From contig CALSLN010000008.1 in NCBI GenBank assembly GCA_943787205.1, positions 1 through 64,000 of the forward strand: a stretch of 64,000 nucleotides of DNA, read 5' to 3'. Source of the DNA: an uncultured Rhodospirillaceae bacterium (lineage in GTDB: Bacteria; Pseudomonadota; Alphaproteobacteria; Rhodospirillales; Rhodospirillaceae). The position numbers were made by a program, and so were the translations under genes. Below, piece by piece: positions 38,455 through 47,975 of this stretch (position 1 is the stretch's first letter; every line of letters starts with the position of its first letter). The notes beneath the pieces are model-generated. The model was given only the letters and a program-made list of their open reading frames with translations, was not told the DNA's origin and did not search any database.

Positions 38455-41400
38455 TTAAGCCCCCGCATCAAGCGCTGCGATTGTCTCCTCAATTGATTGG
38501 CGCAGTAAAGGCAAAAGACTCACCACCTCGTCCACGTCGGTCATTGATTCTTCAATCGCCTTGGCCATCACACTCACTCGAGACGCCCCAAACTGCGCAG
38601 ACAACCCTTTGAGCGCATGAGCCGTGCGCTTACATCTCTCAAGGTCATCCCGGGTAACAAGGCCATCAAGCTCGTCGATATACTTCGTCATGTTTTGCTT
38701 AAAGGTGACAAGCATTGGGGCCAGAGTTTTCTCATCTAGCACTTCAAGAAGTGCATCTAGCATTGCTGAGTCGACCAACTCGGTCTGCCCGAAATCATTG
38801 TTCGTCACACTTTCCATTCCCACATTTACCTCTGTCGGTGGAGGGTCGCCGGGCCCAGCGCCACCTTGACCGGTTAGCCGGCCCATCTCTCCGAACAGGA
38901 CAGGCCATTTTATCGGCTTTGTCACGATCACATTCGCACCAGCATCAATGTAGCCTTGTCTGTGCGTGCGAATCGCGTCCGCTGTTAATGCGATGATAGG
39001 TGTTTGAGCCGCATTTCCAGCGCGCAATCTAATTTCCCGCATTGCATCTGGACCATCCATCACCGGCATTTGCATGTCCATTAAGATAATATCAAACTCG
39101 GCGGACTCCAGCGCTTCGACAGCTTCTCGACCGTTATCAGCTGTCACCACCGCATGCCCGTCCCGCTCAAGCATGGAGCGGACCAGCATCTGCGTCGTTG
39201 GGTTATCTTCTGCGATAAGAATTCGCATGGGCGAAAGACTGACAGTCTGGGAAACCCTCGAGTCCGAATGAATCGTGCCCGCCTTATCTGGATTTCCAAC
39301 GGACGATGGGCAGGTAAAGGTGAACGTTGACCCGACACCGACTTCGCTCTCAATCCAAATGACACCACCCATCGCTTCAACAATTTGTTTGCAGATCGCA
39401 AGCCCCAATCCTGTACCGCCGAATTTACGCGTTGTATGGGACTCTGCCTGCACAAAAGCCTGAAATAATCTGTGCTGATCCTCGGGTGGAATGCCTATGC
39501 CCGTGTCGACGACCTCGAAACGCAGCGTTAGGTCTTCAGATAAACTTCTGTCCTGCTTAACGTTAATTGTGACGCCACCCGCTTCTGTGAATTTGTTCGC
39601 GTTACCAATTAAATTCAACAGAACCTGACGCAATCTGGTTGGGTCACCACGAACGACGTCTTCTATATTTCCCTTGAAGTCGACAGTAAGGGTCAAACCC
39701 TTCGCAGACAGGACTGGCGAGAACAGATCTCGCACGTCGTCCATAAGGTCGGAAAGACGAAAATCGATGATTTCGAGGTCGAACTCACCTGCCTCAATTT
39801 TTGAGAAATCGAGAATGTCGTTTAACAACTCGAGCAGCGCAGAGGCTGATCGGTGGAGCGTGTTCAACATATCTTGCTGAGACGTTGTAACGTCAGTTTT
39901 ATTGAGCAGATCAACCATACCCAGCACACCGGTCATAGGTGTCCTGAGCTCATGACTCATCATCGCTAGGAACTGCGACTTTGCTAGGTTCGCTTCCTCG
40001 GCGCGCTCTCGTTCCTGTTCGAGACGAATCGCTAGCTCTGACAGCTCTTCTGCTTGTCGTTCGAGCCTGTCACGCGCTGCCTCAATCTCACGTTCTCGTT
40101 CAACGCGGTCTGTGACGTCACGCGATGTTGAAAGAACACGGTGGACCGTTTCGTGTTCCCGTAAAGGCAATGTCGAAGTCAGCGTCTCAAGCCAAATAAC
40201 GCGACCGTCCTTGCGGCGCATACGCCACAATAGGGATGCAAAATTTTGATCTGGGTTTTCAGCACGCTCTTTCTTGCGCTGATCAAGCTGGGCAAGGTCG
40301 TCTTCAAACGTCATCGACCCAGCCGGGCTGTCGATAAGCTCTTCCGGCAAGTACCCAGTCATCGCAAGCGCAGACGGAGACACATAGGACAAATTGCCGT
40401 CGCCACCCCGTATCGTAATCATGTCATTGGCATTTTCTGCCACAACTCTGAAGCGCTCCTCGCTGTCCTTCAGGGCTTTCTCTGAATTGTGCTGATCCGT
40501 CACGTCTACGACAGTGATTTGAAATGCAGGCTCACCATCCCAATCGACGACCCGACCGACGGCATCCGTCCAGACCTCGCCACCATACCTATTTAGAACC
40601 TTGCCTCTAACGACATGACCATCCAATTCACCGGTCATCGTCATAGTCCAAAACTCGTCTGCGCCCTCACTAAACTCAGAGGGTAAGATGTCAAACATTG
40701 TTGAAACCTGCCCCATCATCTCTTCACCGTTCTCATAGCCGATCATCCTGGCGTACGCGTTATTGATGAATAAGGGCTTGTACCGGCGGTGCACAACGAG
40801 GCCTTGAATCGAACCTTCGATCAGGTCACGAAACTTCTTTTCGCTGCGGGCAACCGCCCGCTCCGCTTCTTTTTGGCCCGTAATATCGCGCGCAACACCG
40901 CGACACCCTATGACCACTCCGGCTTCGTCTACGATCGCCTTTCCACTTAACTGCTGCCACACCGTTGAGCCGTCAACGTGATATCCTGGGGTTTCTAAGC
41001 CTTTAAAGTCCTCTTTTTGCTTAATGAGCTTCGCAAACATGAGCCGGCCCGCTCGCGCCTGATCAGGACTCATGAATTCAGTTGGGCCACGCCCAATAAC
41101 ATCAGCAGCTTTGCGGCCAAGCATAGCTTCTATGCCATCGGATACGGATGTGAACGTGCCTGTCTGGTCAAACTCCCAGATATATTCACCGGCAGCCGTC
41201 GCGACATCCTCAAACATTTTCTTACGTGATTCTAACTCGAGTTCGAGCCGTTTGCGGTCTGAGATGTCGATGATAAACCCAACGGATCGTAACGGATGAC
41301 CTACGTCATCGCGCTGTACCATGCCGCGCATTTGCACCCATACATAATGCCCGTCCGTGTGACGCACACGACATTCAAACTCGAGGGCCCGCATAGAATC

Positions 41401-42654
41401 ACGGAAATCATCCACCTTTTTCTTTAGGGCGCTGCGGTCAGCAGGATGGACAAAATCATTAAATGTACTGACGACCGGAGAGAACTCTGAGTCGGTGATA
41501 CCCAGGATCTCCCGCAACCGTGGCGACCAATAAATCTCGTCTTGCTCCCACCGGCGGTCAAAGTACCCGGCTTGAGAGGCCTCAATGGCAAGCTCAAGGG
41601 TTTCCTCATTACGCCTTAGGTTTTCCTGTTCTTGCCGCCGCTCAGTAATATCCGTGACGGTTCCGATCAACCGTGTGGCCTCTCCATCTGCGTTCTGCGC
41701 GACCTGCCCTCGGCTATGAATCCACGCATACGTCTTATCCGAACGCATGAGCCGGTATTCAATATCGTAAGGGCCATCACCTTTGAGATGACCAGCTAAA
41801 GCGTCTCGGACACGCGGCAAGTCATCTGGGTGACAGAGCCGGTTGTGGTAGGCCATAGTTGGACGCCAGTCACTGGGGTCAACTTTTAAAATCTCTGCAA
41901 AACGAGGCGATGTGAATAGCTTGTCCTCAGCCATATCCCAATCCCAGATCGCAGCATGGGCGGCCTCAATGGCGCGATCCAATTGCTCCTGGTTCTGTCG
42001 CAAGAGCAATTCAGAATTTTTGCGATCTGTAATGTCGTGCATGAGGCCGAATAGCCCCAGATACTCGCCAGCAGAATTAATTTCTCTGCCGCCCGTCACC
42101 CAGACGTGCCGGCGCTGTCCGTCTGGTCTGAGAATAACGGTTTCGATATTGAGACTAGCGTCTGTCCTAACCACAGAATCAAGATGGTCCTGATACCGCT
42201 TACGTTCCTCTCGTGCGAGGCAAGACAACGTTGTCACATTTGTTGGAACAAACTCATCCAGGTCTTGCCCATGAATCGAATACATTTCTGGAGACCAGCT
42301 AATCTTGCCCGTTACCGCATTGGACGACCAGTATCCGAAGCTTGCTGGAGAACCTTTAGCGCTCAGTTCGGAGGCGGCCTTGAATGTTTTCCGCTGCGCT
42401 TCTGACACGTTGTAAAAAAGTCGTCGGACCAGCCAATTCAATCCAGCACCAAAAATGGATGCTGCGACCATAAATAGGCCAAAAGCGGTTAAGACATCAG
42501 TGGACCCGAAAAAAATCTCGACATGGGTCTCGAGGTCCGCTCCATAGAGGCTCAAAATTCCCGCCGCAACGCCGAATGCAATGGCAACTATCACACATAG
42601 AAAGGCAATAGCGCGCAGACCGATATTTAGCGGTTTGAGAGTCATTTTCAGCAA
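38455..42654 (-). CDS. Hybrid sensor histidine kinase with six PAS domains, REC and Hpt
   Basis: A 1399-residue inner-membrane sensor. Two transmembrane helices (about residues 10-35 and 51-73) have almost no periplasmic loop of substance. Six tandem PAS/PAC units follow, recognisable by repeated endings such as [54 protein letters not shown] and TSRDVTDR. Then come a coiled coil, HisKA with [12 protein letters not shown], HATPase with [12 protein letters not shown] and [10 protein letters not shown], a REC domain with [11 protein letters not shown], and a C-terminal Hpt with TAHALKGLS. Full length and uninterrupted. It phosphorylates itself and relays to the REC protein next door. Ligands of the PAS domains are unknown. 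Confidence 0.95.
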   Translation of the reverse strand: MLKMTLKPLNIGLRAIAFLCVIVAIAFGVAAGILSLYGADLETHVEIFFGSTDVLTAFGLFMVAASIFGAGLNWLVRRLFYNVSEAQRKTFKAASELSAKGSPASFGYWSSNAVTGKISWSPEMYSIHGQDLDEFVPTNVTTLSCLAREERKRYQDHLDSVVRTDASLNIETVILRPDGQRRHVWVTGGREINSAGEYLGLFGLMHDITDRKNSELLLRQNQEQLDRAIEAAHAAIWDWDMAEDKLFTSPRFAEILKVDPSDWRPTMAYHNRLCHPDDLPRVRDALAGHLKGDGPYDIEYRLMRSDKTYAWIHSRGQVAQNADGEATRLIGTVTDITERRQEQENLRRNEETLELAIEASQAGYFDRRWEQDEIYWSPRLREILGITDSEFSPVVSTFNDFVHPADRSALKKKVDDFRDSMRALEFECRVRHTDGHYVWVQMRGMVQRDDVGHPLRSVGFIIDISDRKRLELELESRKKMFEDVATAAGEYIWEFDQTGTFTSVSDGIEAMLGRKAADVIGRGPTEFMSPDQARAGRLMFAKLIKQKEDFKGLETPGYHVDGSTVWQQLSGKAIVDEAGVVIGCRGVARDITGQKEAERAVARSEKKFRDLIEGSIQGLVVHRRYKPLFINNAYARMIGYENGEEMMGQVSTMFDILPSEFSEGADEFWTMTMTGELDGHVVRGKVLNRYGGEVWTDAVGRVVDWDGEPAFQITVVDVTDQHNSEKALKDSEERFRVVAENANDMITIRGGDGNLSYVSPSALAMTGYLPEELIDSPAGSMTFEDDLAQLDQRKKERAENPDQNFASLLWRMRRKDGRVIWLETLTSTLPLREHETVHRVLSTSRDVTDRVEREREIEAARDRLERQAEELSELAIRLEQERERAEEANLAKSQFLAMMSHELRTPMTGVLGMVDLLNKTDVTTSQQDMLNTLHRSASALLELLNDILDFSKIEAGEFDLEIIDFRLSDLMDDVRDLFSPVLSAKGLTLTVDFKGNIEDVVRGDPTRLRQVLLNLIGNANKFTEAGGVTINVKQDRSLSEDLTLRFEVVDTGIGIPPEDQHRLFQAFVQAESHTTRKFGGTGLGLAICKQIVEAMGGVIWIESEVGVGSTFTFTCPSSVGNPDKAGTIHSDSRVSQTVSLSPMRILIAEDNPTTQMLVRSMLERDGHAVVTADNGREAVEALESAEFDIILMDMQMPVMDGPDAMREIRLRAGNAAQTPIIALTADAIRTHRQGYIDAGANVIVTKPIKWPVLFGEMGRLTGQGGAGPGDPPPTEVNVGMESVTNNDFGQTELVDSAMLDALLEVLDEKTLAPMLVTFKQNMTKYIDELDGLVTRDDLERCKRTAHALKGLSAQFGASRVSVMAKAIEESMTDVDEVVSLLPLLRQSIEETIAALDAGA

Positions 42655-42964
42655 GAAGCCTTAGGCAAGTACATTCTGCATTCTAACAGAGAATATATGC
42701 TCATGACGATGGCAGGCAGCAGTTAGAAGCCGTTATATACGAATGCACATCAACTGGAAAAACCCGCGCCAAGCGCTGAACAAAGGTGGCCTGGGCTAGG
42801 CATTTTCAAAATAGCGAGTCATAGGGTTTTGGGCTATTTTGCCCACAAGAAAACCCAACTTGCTTGTCAGAATCTAGCATGAAGAATATAGGGTCTTCGC
42901 AAGGCTGTAGATAGAACAGCACATATCTGGTTTATTAGAAAAAACTACAGCTAGGGGCTCTAAA
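42655..42964. other. Intergenic region between the hybrid kinase and the methyltransferase
   Basis: A 310-base gap between divergent genes. It contains a good promoter for the methyltransferase (42864-42892) and a short hairpin TGGGC-TATTTT-GCCCA near 42831-42846 of unknown meaning. No ORF or RNA gene is evident; the left part may hold the kinase promoter, but I cannot place it. Confidence 0.5.
42864..42892 (+). promoter_or_regulatory. Candidate sigma-70 promoter of the TylF-type methyltransferase
   Basis: TTGTCA (42864-42869) and TATAGG (42887-42892) are 17 bases apart; they match five and four of six consensus bases. A transcript would start near 42899, giving a leader of about 65 bases before ATG 42965. 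Confidence 0.45.
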
Positions 42965-43669
42965 ATGGCGGAATTTGATGCGAATTGGCACATCCAGGAA
43001 GTACTCAACGAAGTTGCCAAAGGGGTAATCAAAAGCTACCTACGCGGGATAAAAGGCGACGTTGCAGAATTTGGCACCATGACCGGTCGATCAGCGACGA
43101 CCTTAGCGGCATCCATCTCTGGCTCAGAAAACGTCTATGCAAGAAAACTGCCCAGCCTCGGCATAACGCCCCGAAATCTGCACTTGTTTGATAGTTTCGA
43201 AGGATTGCCGGAAACCACGGAAGAGGCTGACTTAAAATCACCAATGGTTGCCAGCGGTGCATGGGCACCAGGCACATGCCTTGGAATCAATCCTGAACAA
43301 TTGAGAAACAGTTGCGCCCAGCATCTATCAACGGACCGTATTCACATTTACGAAGGATGGTTCAAAGATACTATTCCCGTTCTGGCCGACAGCACTAAAC
43401 TCGGCTTTGTTCATATTGACTGCGACCTATATTCGTCGACGAGGGACGTGCTCGACGGCCTCCTAAGCAGAAGACTCATATCTGAAGGAGCATTGCTCTA
43501 CTTCGACGACTGGGATTGCAATGCATCACGCCGAGATCTGGGGGAACGTCAGGCTTGGGATGAAGCCGTAGAAACATATGGAATTGAGTATTCAAACTCC
43601 AATTCTTACGGAGCGGTTGGGCACGCAATTATCGTGCACGACTACAAGGGAATGGCCCGGAACGCTTAA
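42965..43669 (+). CDS. TylF/MycF-family SAM-dependent O-methyltransferase
   Basis: A 234-residue class I methyltransferase. The SAM loop is DVAEFGTMTGRS with Glu, and the metal and catalytic part is FVHIDCDLYSSTRDVL followed by LLYFDDWDCN, where the Asp residues bind Mg as in MycF. The middle motif FDSFEGLPE is typical of the family. TylF/MycF methylate sugar hydroxyls of macrolides; bacterial relatives methylate sugars of glycolipids or unknown acceptors. An aminotransferase of the DegT family lies 5 kb upstream. Target unknown. Confidence 0.87.
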   Translation: MAEFDANWHIQEVLNEVAKGVIKSYLRGIKGDVAEFGTMTGRSATTLAASISGSENVYARKLPSLGITPRNLHLFDSFEGLPETTEEADLKSPMVASGAWAPGTCLGINPEQLRNSCAQHLSTDRIHIYEGWFKDTIPVLADSTKLGFVHIDCDLYSSTRDVLDGLLSRRLISEGALLYFDDWDCNASRRDLGERQAWDEAVETYGIEYSNSNSYGAVGHAIIVHDYKGMARNA

Positions 43670-43672
43670 CGG

Positions 43673-44422
43673 CTATATCAAGGCTCGGCGCAAAAGATCG
43701 CACCCGACTATAAAGAGCAGGCCAAGAACGAGCTTACGGTATCGTTCCTCATCAAGGCGATCTCTGATTTTTTGACCGATGAGGATCATGATGCCGATAA
43801 TGGCAGCGCCAAAAACGCTAATGATAGCAACCTCAAGTGTCAGAACGCCGCCAAAAGCGAGGCTTCCGTATAGGGGGAAGGACCCCAAGAAATACATCAG
43901 AGCCAAGGCAGAAACGAACTCGTCTTTAGGAATGCGAAGAGCAAGCAAATAGACGATGAGGGCCGGCCCATACAGACCGGAGAGCCCACACAAAACACCA
44001 GCAGCCACACCCACGACCGGGTTAAGCAGGCGCTCGCGACCAGCATCAATAACGGGTTTTATCGGCAAAACCTGTGTGGCAACAAAACCCAAACAAATAA
44101 GACCAAGAATTAAAAGCCCTGTCTCTTGCTCTATGTTTAACAATATCTGTGCCGTCAGAACGATGACGACCAGCATAGGGATAATGAGCCAAAGATAGCG
44201 TTTTAGGTTTTGTCTCCACAGGCCCTTGCGCAGGGCTTGCTGAAAGTTTGCCGTAAAGTTTGGGACGAGAAACACTGCCACAGCGACTTGATAAGGCAGC
44301 ACGGTCACCAGAACGGGCAGCGCCAGAAACGGCATCCCAAGACCAAATGTCCCCTTGGCCAAACCACCGACCGCGAATCCAAAAGCAATAATCAGCAGCG
44401 TTGAAATATCAAGTTCTGGCAT
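43673..44422 (-). CDS. TauE/SafE-family sulfite/anion exporter
   Basis: A 249-residue membrane protein with about eight helices. The signature of the family is seen twice: GLAKGTFGLGMPFLALPVL in the first half and AAGVLCGLSGLYGPALIVY in the second. Family members move sulfite, sulfoacetate or other organosulfonates across the inner membrane. Start ATG 44422 (a GTG lies one codon before). The gene converges with the methyltransferase, three bases between stops, so function must be read from family only. Confidence 0.85.
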   Translation of the reverse strand: MPELDISTLLIIAFGFAVGGLAKGTFGLGMPFLALPVLVTVLPYQVAVAVFLVPNFTANFQQALRKGLWRQNLKRYLWLIIPMLVVIVLTAQILLNIEQETGLLILGLICLGFVATQVLPIKPVIDAGRERLLNPVVGVAAGVLCGLSGLYGPALIVYLLALRIPKDEFVSALALMYFLGSFPLYGSLAFGGVLTLEVAIISVFGAAIIGIMILIGQKIRDRLDEERYRKLVLGLLFIVGCDLLRRALI

Positions 44423-44446
44423 CACGGGGCTACACCGCCAGCCGAC

Positions 44447-45109
44447 TTAGAGCGTTTCTCCGAAAAACTTAAGCACCCGCGAAAGCGCAAGGTCAGTCGC
44501 AGCTTCGTTAAATTGCGGGCGGTCTCCACAGCTAAAGCCGTGATCTGCACCCTCATAGACAAAGTGCTCACCCTCTGGCTGCTCCGATATCACTTTCTCT
44601 ACGGCATCCATCGGGAAAGATTGGTCGATTTCCCCATAATGATACTGCATCGGCACTTTCGGCTTCATGTCGGGGCTATATTGAATGATGCGAGAACCAT
44701 AGTAAGACACCGCACAATCAATGTTTGCATCGCAGGCCCCAAGAAAAGACATAGAGCCACCCCAGCAGTACCCGATGACTCCAACCTTTCCAGCAGAACG
44801 AACATGATCTGCGGCAGCATTTATGTCGGCCACTACGGCGTCATTAGACATCTGACCAGCGATCTCTCGGCCACGACCAAACTCCGTGTAAGACAAAACA
44901 GCCCCCGGCTCGACGCGATCAAAGAAGGATGGACAGATAGCCGCGTACCCCTGAGCCGCGAAGTTGTCAGTCACATGCTTCATGTGATCATTGACGCCAA
45001 AAATTTCTTGTATGACGACGATGCCTGCTTTCGGTGTGCCATTCGGCTCAGCCACATAAGCTTCGATTGATTGGCCGTCACTTGCCGTCAGTGTAAGTGT
45101 GGATCCCAT
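44447..45109 (-). CDS. Dienelactone hydrolase family protein
   Basis: A 220-residue alpha/beta hydrolase. The nucleophile is Cys in GVIGYCWGGSMS, the acid is Asp in YGEIDQSFP, and the His is in EGADHGFSC, the Cys-Asp-His triad of carboxymethylenebutenolidase. Early residues IVVIQEIFGVNDH match the family's second Glu-bearing motif. True dienelactone hydrolases act in chlorocatechol breakdown; many family members act on other esters, and no aromatic degradation genes are near. It is divergent from nothing and lies downstream of the DapA-like gene on the same strand by 71 bases. Confidence 0.88.
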   Translation of the reverse strand: MGSTLTLTASDGQSIEAYVAEPNGTPKAGIVVIQEIFGVNDHMKHVTDNFAAQGYAAICPSFFDRVEPGAVLSYTEFGRGREIAGQMSNDAVVADINAAADHVRSAGKVGVIGYCWGGSMSFLGACDANIDCAVSYYGSRIIQYSPDMKPKVPMQYHYGEIDQSFPMDAVEKVISEQPEGEHFVYEGADHGFSCGDRPQFNEAATDLALSRVLKFFGETL

Positions 45110-45180
45110 GTCGTCTCCGTATGCGCTGTTGTATTTTGATTAGAGCCCGATTGACCCAAGGGCAATGCCCGCACCTGATA

Positions 45181-46080
45181 TCAAAGCAACCCAGCGGCTC
45201 CGAGAGCCTCATCCATGGCCTCAACGTCATCAACCTCGGGTGGCGGCAAGGGTAAGCGACACTCGCCTGAGGTAATCAGGCCCATCTTCCATGCCATATA
45301 CTTCACCCCAATTGGGCTCGTGTCGCGAAAGGCGGCGTCATTGAGATCTTGCAGTTCATCACGCAAGGCCATCGCTTCAGCCAATTCACCTTCTTCAGCG
45401 TGCGCGCAAATTTTTGCGATTTTCCCAGGGACAATATTTCCAAGCGCGACAATCAACCCACTCGCAACTTTTGGAATACGTTCAAAAGCAATTTTTGGCA
45501 GCCCCATAAATAGACGGAACTCGCCACCCATACGAGACATGACGTCACTATCAAACGCATCGTCTTCGGACGACTGTTTTAGGCCAACAATTGATGGGAC
45601 AGCTTCGCAAAGGTCTTCAAGGGTATCGACTTCAATGGTCGATGCCGTTCTGCTCGGTATTTGATACAGAAGGATCGGCTTCGTTGTTGCTCGGGATACT
45701 AAAGCAAGAAATGATTTCAAGCCACGCTGAGGTGGTTTAACGAATGGCGGCATCATGAGCATGATGGCATCCGCACCAACTTGCTCTGCGTGCTCGGTCA
45801 ACGACCAGGTATCAGCCAATGACACGCCACAGGTTTGCGCAACCACCGGCACACGACGGCGTGCAGAACTAATAGCGATACGTAGAAGATTCTGGCGTTC
45901 CGTTAGCGATAAGGAAAAAGGCTCACCCGAGGTTCCACCAACAACGAGACCTTGTGCACCATTACGTATTTGCCAGTCCACGAACCGGGCATACGCGTCA
46001 TAGTCGACCGCCCAGCCGTTAAACGGTGTGATCAGAGGCGTGTACGCTCCACGCAGGAAATTTTGACCTAACTTAATCAT
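45181..46080 (-). CDS. DapA/NanA-family class I lyase
   Basis: A 299-residue (beta/alpha)8 enzyme of the dihydrodipicolinate synthase family. The Schiff-base Lys is in VGLKQSS, the catalytic Tyr in LLYQIPSRT, and the substrate carboxylate loop is GGTSGEPFSLS, where DapA has GTTGE. The Tyr motif YQIPSRT departs from the YNVPGRT of lysine-pathway DapA, so it may use other pyruvate-derived substrates (for example hydroxy-keto acids). No lysine genes accompany it. Upstream lies the leuC terminator region. Assignment beyond the family is uncertain. Confidence 0.8.
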   Translation of the reverse strand: MIKLGQNFLRGAYTPLITPFNGWAVDYDAYARFVDWQIRNGAQGLVVGGTSGEPFSLSLTERQNLLRIAISSARRRVPVVAQTCGVSLADTWSLTEHAEQVGADAIMLMMPPFVKPPQRGLKSFLALVSRATTKPILLYQIPSRTASTIEVDTLEDLCEAVPSIVGLKQSSEDDAFDSDVMSRMGGEFRLFMGLPKIAFERIPKVASGLIVALGNIVPGKIAKICAHAEEGELAEAMALRDELQDLNDAAFRDTSPIGVKYMAWKMGLITSGECRLPLPPPEVDDVEAMDEALGAAGLL

Positions 46081-46282
46081 GATTGTCTTTTATACAGGCA
46101 CACAGCCCGCTGAGTCAGTCCTGTTTCAGCCATGGATTAAGGGGTCCCCGGGAACATAACATCTTGGGTTCTAGCACACTTTTGGAAAAAAAAAGGCCCC
46201 TAAGCGCCAGGAATGACGAGCAGAGAGCCCACGTAAACCGACTGTTTCAGCCACTTCCAAAGGGATTTGAGGCTACAGAGCC

Positions 46283-46372
46283 CTACAATCCAGCAGTGGT
46301 AACCTGTCCGAAAACGACGACAGCGGTCAGCAATGCGACCAGTGTGGCGGCTCTATATGTTGTTTGCATCAT
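46283..46372 (-). CDS. Possible 29-residue hydrophobic peptide
   Basis: From ATG 46372 the frame reads MMQTTYRAATLVALLTAVVV and ends at a TAG. A strong site TAGGGAG lies five bases upstream, which is why I report it. The peptide is one hydrophobic segment, like a small membrane protein or a signal peptide whose mature part is lost. After the TAG the frame continues as GSVASNPFGSG before a second stop. No family recognised. Confidence 0.3.
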   Translation of the reverse strand: MMQTTYRAATLVALLTAVVVFGQVTTAGL

Positions 46373-46469
46373 ATGCTCCCTAAATTCCAACCTCGATCGA
46401 GGCCCAATGGCCCGTCCAAAGCCAAGCCTATTTTGCGGAAGAAGGCTAAATGCTTGGTTAACAGGAAAC

Positions 46470-46505
46470 AAAAAAGGCGCCCCACACGCAGAATGTGGGG
46501 CGCCT
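46470..46505 (-). terminator. Rho-independent terminator of leuC
   Basis: A perfect 12-base-pair stem (AGGCGCCCCACA at 46475-46486 with its complement 46494-46505) has a seven-base loop. On the minus strand it is followed by a run of six T (complement of A 46470-46475). It lies 24 bases after the leuC stop. Confidence 0.92.
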
Positions 46506-46528
46506 CAGAAACTGCCAGAGGAAGGGTT

Positions 46529-47932
46529 TTAGGTCAGGTCGCGAACATCTGCCAAGTGACCTGTAACCGCTGCCGCCGCCGCCATTGCAGGACTGACCAA
46601 ATGTGTTCTGCCACCTCGGCCCTGCCGGCCCTCGAAATTGCGATTTGACGTCGAAGCACACCGCTCGCCAGCTTCGATGCGATCAGGATTAATCCCGACA
46701 CACATGGAGCACCCTGGCTCGCGCCATTCAAACCCAGCATCCAGAAATATCTGGTCGAGCCCTTCGTCTTCGGCTTGCTTCTTCACGAGCCCCGACCCTG
46801 GCACAACCATGGCCCCGACACCCTCGACAACCTTACGCCCTTTTGCGACCGCAGCAGCCGCCCGCATATCTTCAATTCGGCCGTTCGTGCACGACCCGAT
46901 GAACACACGGTCGACTTTGAGATCTTGCAGAGCAACGCCAGGAGTCAGCCCCATGTACTCTAATGACCTTTCTACAGCTTTGCGTTTATCTGGGTCTTCA
47001 TAATCAGCGGGGCTAGGAACAGCTTCCGTGATCGGCGCAGAATCTTCGGGGCTTGTCCCCCAAGTCACGCGCGGCGCGATTTCTGGCCCATTCAAGATAA
47101 TTTCTTGGTCAAATACAGCGCCATCATCGGTGGCCAAAGACCGCCAATAGGCAACAGCACGATCCCAGCTTTCTCCTGAGGGGGCATAGGGACGCCCCTT
47201 AAGGTAGGCAAACGTCGTATCGTCAGGCGCCACCAAGCCACTACGCGCACCGGCTTCAATCGTGAGATTGCAAAGCGTCATACGGCCTTCCATCGACAAC
47301 GACCGAATTGCTTCTCCCGCATACTCAATCGCATAGCCGGTGCCGCCAGCCGTACCGAGCTTTGCGATAACCGCTAGGGCCAAGTCCTTGGCCGTGACGC
47401 CGAGCGATAAACTGCCATCAATCGTGACACGCATAGTTTTTGATTTACGCATGATGTGGCATTGGGTCGCCAAGACATGTTCGATCTCGGACGTCCCGAT
47501 ACCGAAAGCCAACGCGCCCATAGCCCCGTGCGTCGATGTGTGAGAATCCCCGCAAACCAATGTCGAACCAGGAAGCGTGAATCCTTGTTCCGGCCCAACA
47601 ATATGAACAATGCCCTGTCGGCGATCCGCCAGTTCGATGTAAGGCACATCAAATTCAGACGTGTATTCAATCAGCGCCGCCAATTGCGCGCGCGCTTCTG
47701 GATCGTCAATTTTTTCTAGGCGATCTGGAGTCGTTGGCATGGCGTGATCGGGCATAGCGAGTGATGCGGTTGGGCGGTGCACTCTACGTCCAGCGTCACG
47801 CAACCCCTGGAAGGCTTGAGGACTAGAAACCTCTTGGACCAAGTGCCTGTCTATATAGAGCAAGCATTGGCCGGTTTCTGATTCATGAACAACATGTGAA
47901 TCCCAAATCTTGTCGTAGAGTGTCTTGGACAT
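46529..47932 (-). CDS. leuC: 3-isopropylmalate dehydratase large subunit LeuC
   Basis: A 467-residue aconitase-family protein that isomerises 2- and 3-isopropylmalate in leucine synthesis, working with LeuD. The [4Fe-4S] ligands are Cys in [10 protein letters not shown] and the pair in [27 protein letters not shown] is the family's substrate motif. All are intact and the length is normal. It is followed at once by a strong terminator, so leuD is not in the same transcript and must lie elsewhere. Upstream on the same strand is the glutamate synthase-like gene, 43 bases away. Confidence 0.96.
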   Translation of the reverse strand: MSKTLYDKIWDSHVVHESETGQCLLYIDRHLVQEVSSPQAFQGLRDAGRRVHRPTASLAMPDHAMPTTPDRLEKIDDPEARAQLAALIEYTSEFDVPYIELADRRQGIVHIVGPEQGFTLPGSTLVCGDSHTSTHGAMGALAFGIGTSEIEHVLATQCHIMRKSKTMRVTIDGSLSLGVTAKDLALAVIAKLGTAGGTGYAIEYAGEAIRSLSMEGRMTLCNLTIEAGARSGLVAPDDTTFAYLKGRPYAPSGESWDRAVAYWRSLATDDGAVFDQEIILNGPEIAPRVTWGTSPEDSAPITEAVPSPADYEDPDKRKAVERSLEYMGLTPGVALQDLKVDRVFIGSCTNGRIEDMRAAAAVAKGRKVVEGVGAMVVPGSGLVKKQAEDEGLDQIFLDAGFEWREPGCSMCVGINPDRIEAGERCASTSNRNFEGRQGRGGRTHLVSPAMAAAAAVTGHLADVRDLT

Positions 47933-47975
47933 TTCTTACCTTTATGTGCAGCACTGAGTTTTCCAGTGCCCTTTA

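Larger units (their letters stand above)
46081..46528. other. Intergenic region between leuC and the DapA-like gene
   Basis: A 448-base stretch with the leuC terminator (46470-46505), a small hydrophobic ORF (46283-46372) and an A-run near 46187-46195. A plus-strand open frame spans the region but reads through the terminator and lacks codon bias or a ribosome site, so I do not call it. Confidence 0.5.

Noticed and set aside
46083..46532. 149-codon plus-strand frame between the DapA-like gene and leuC
   Set aside because: It reads through the leuC terminator hairpin, has mixed composition and no ribosome site.
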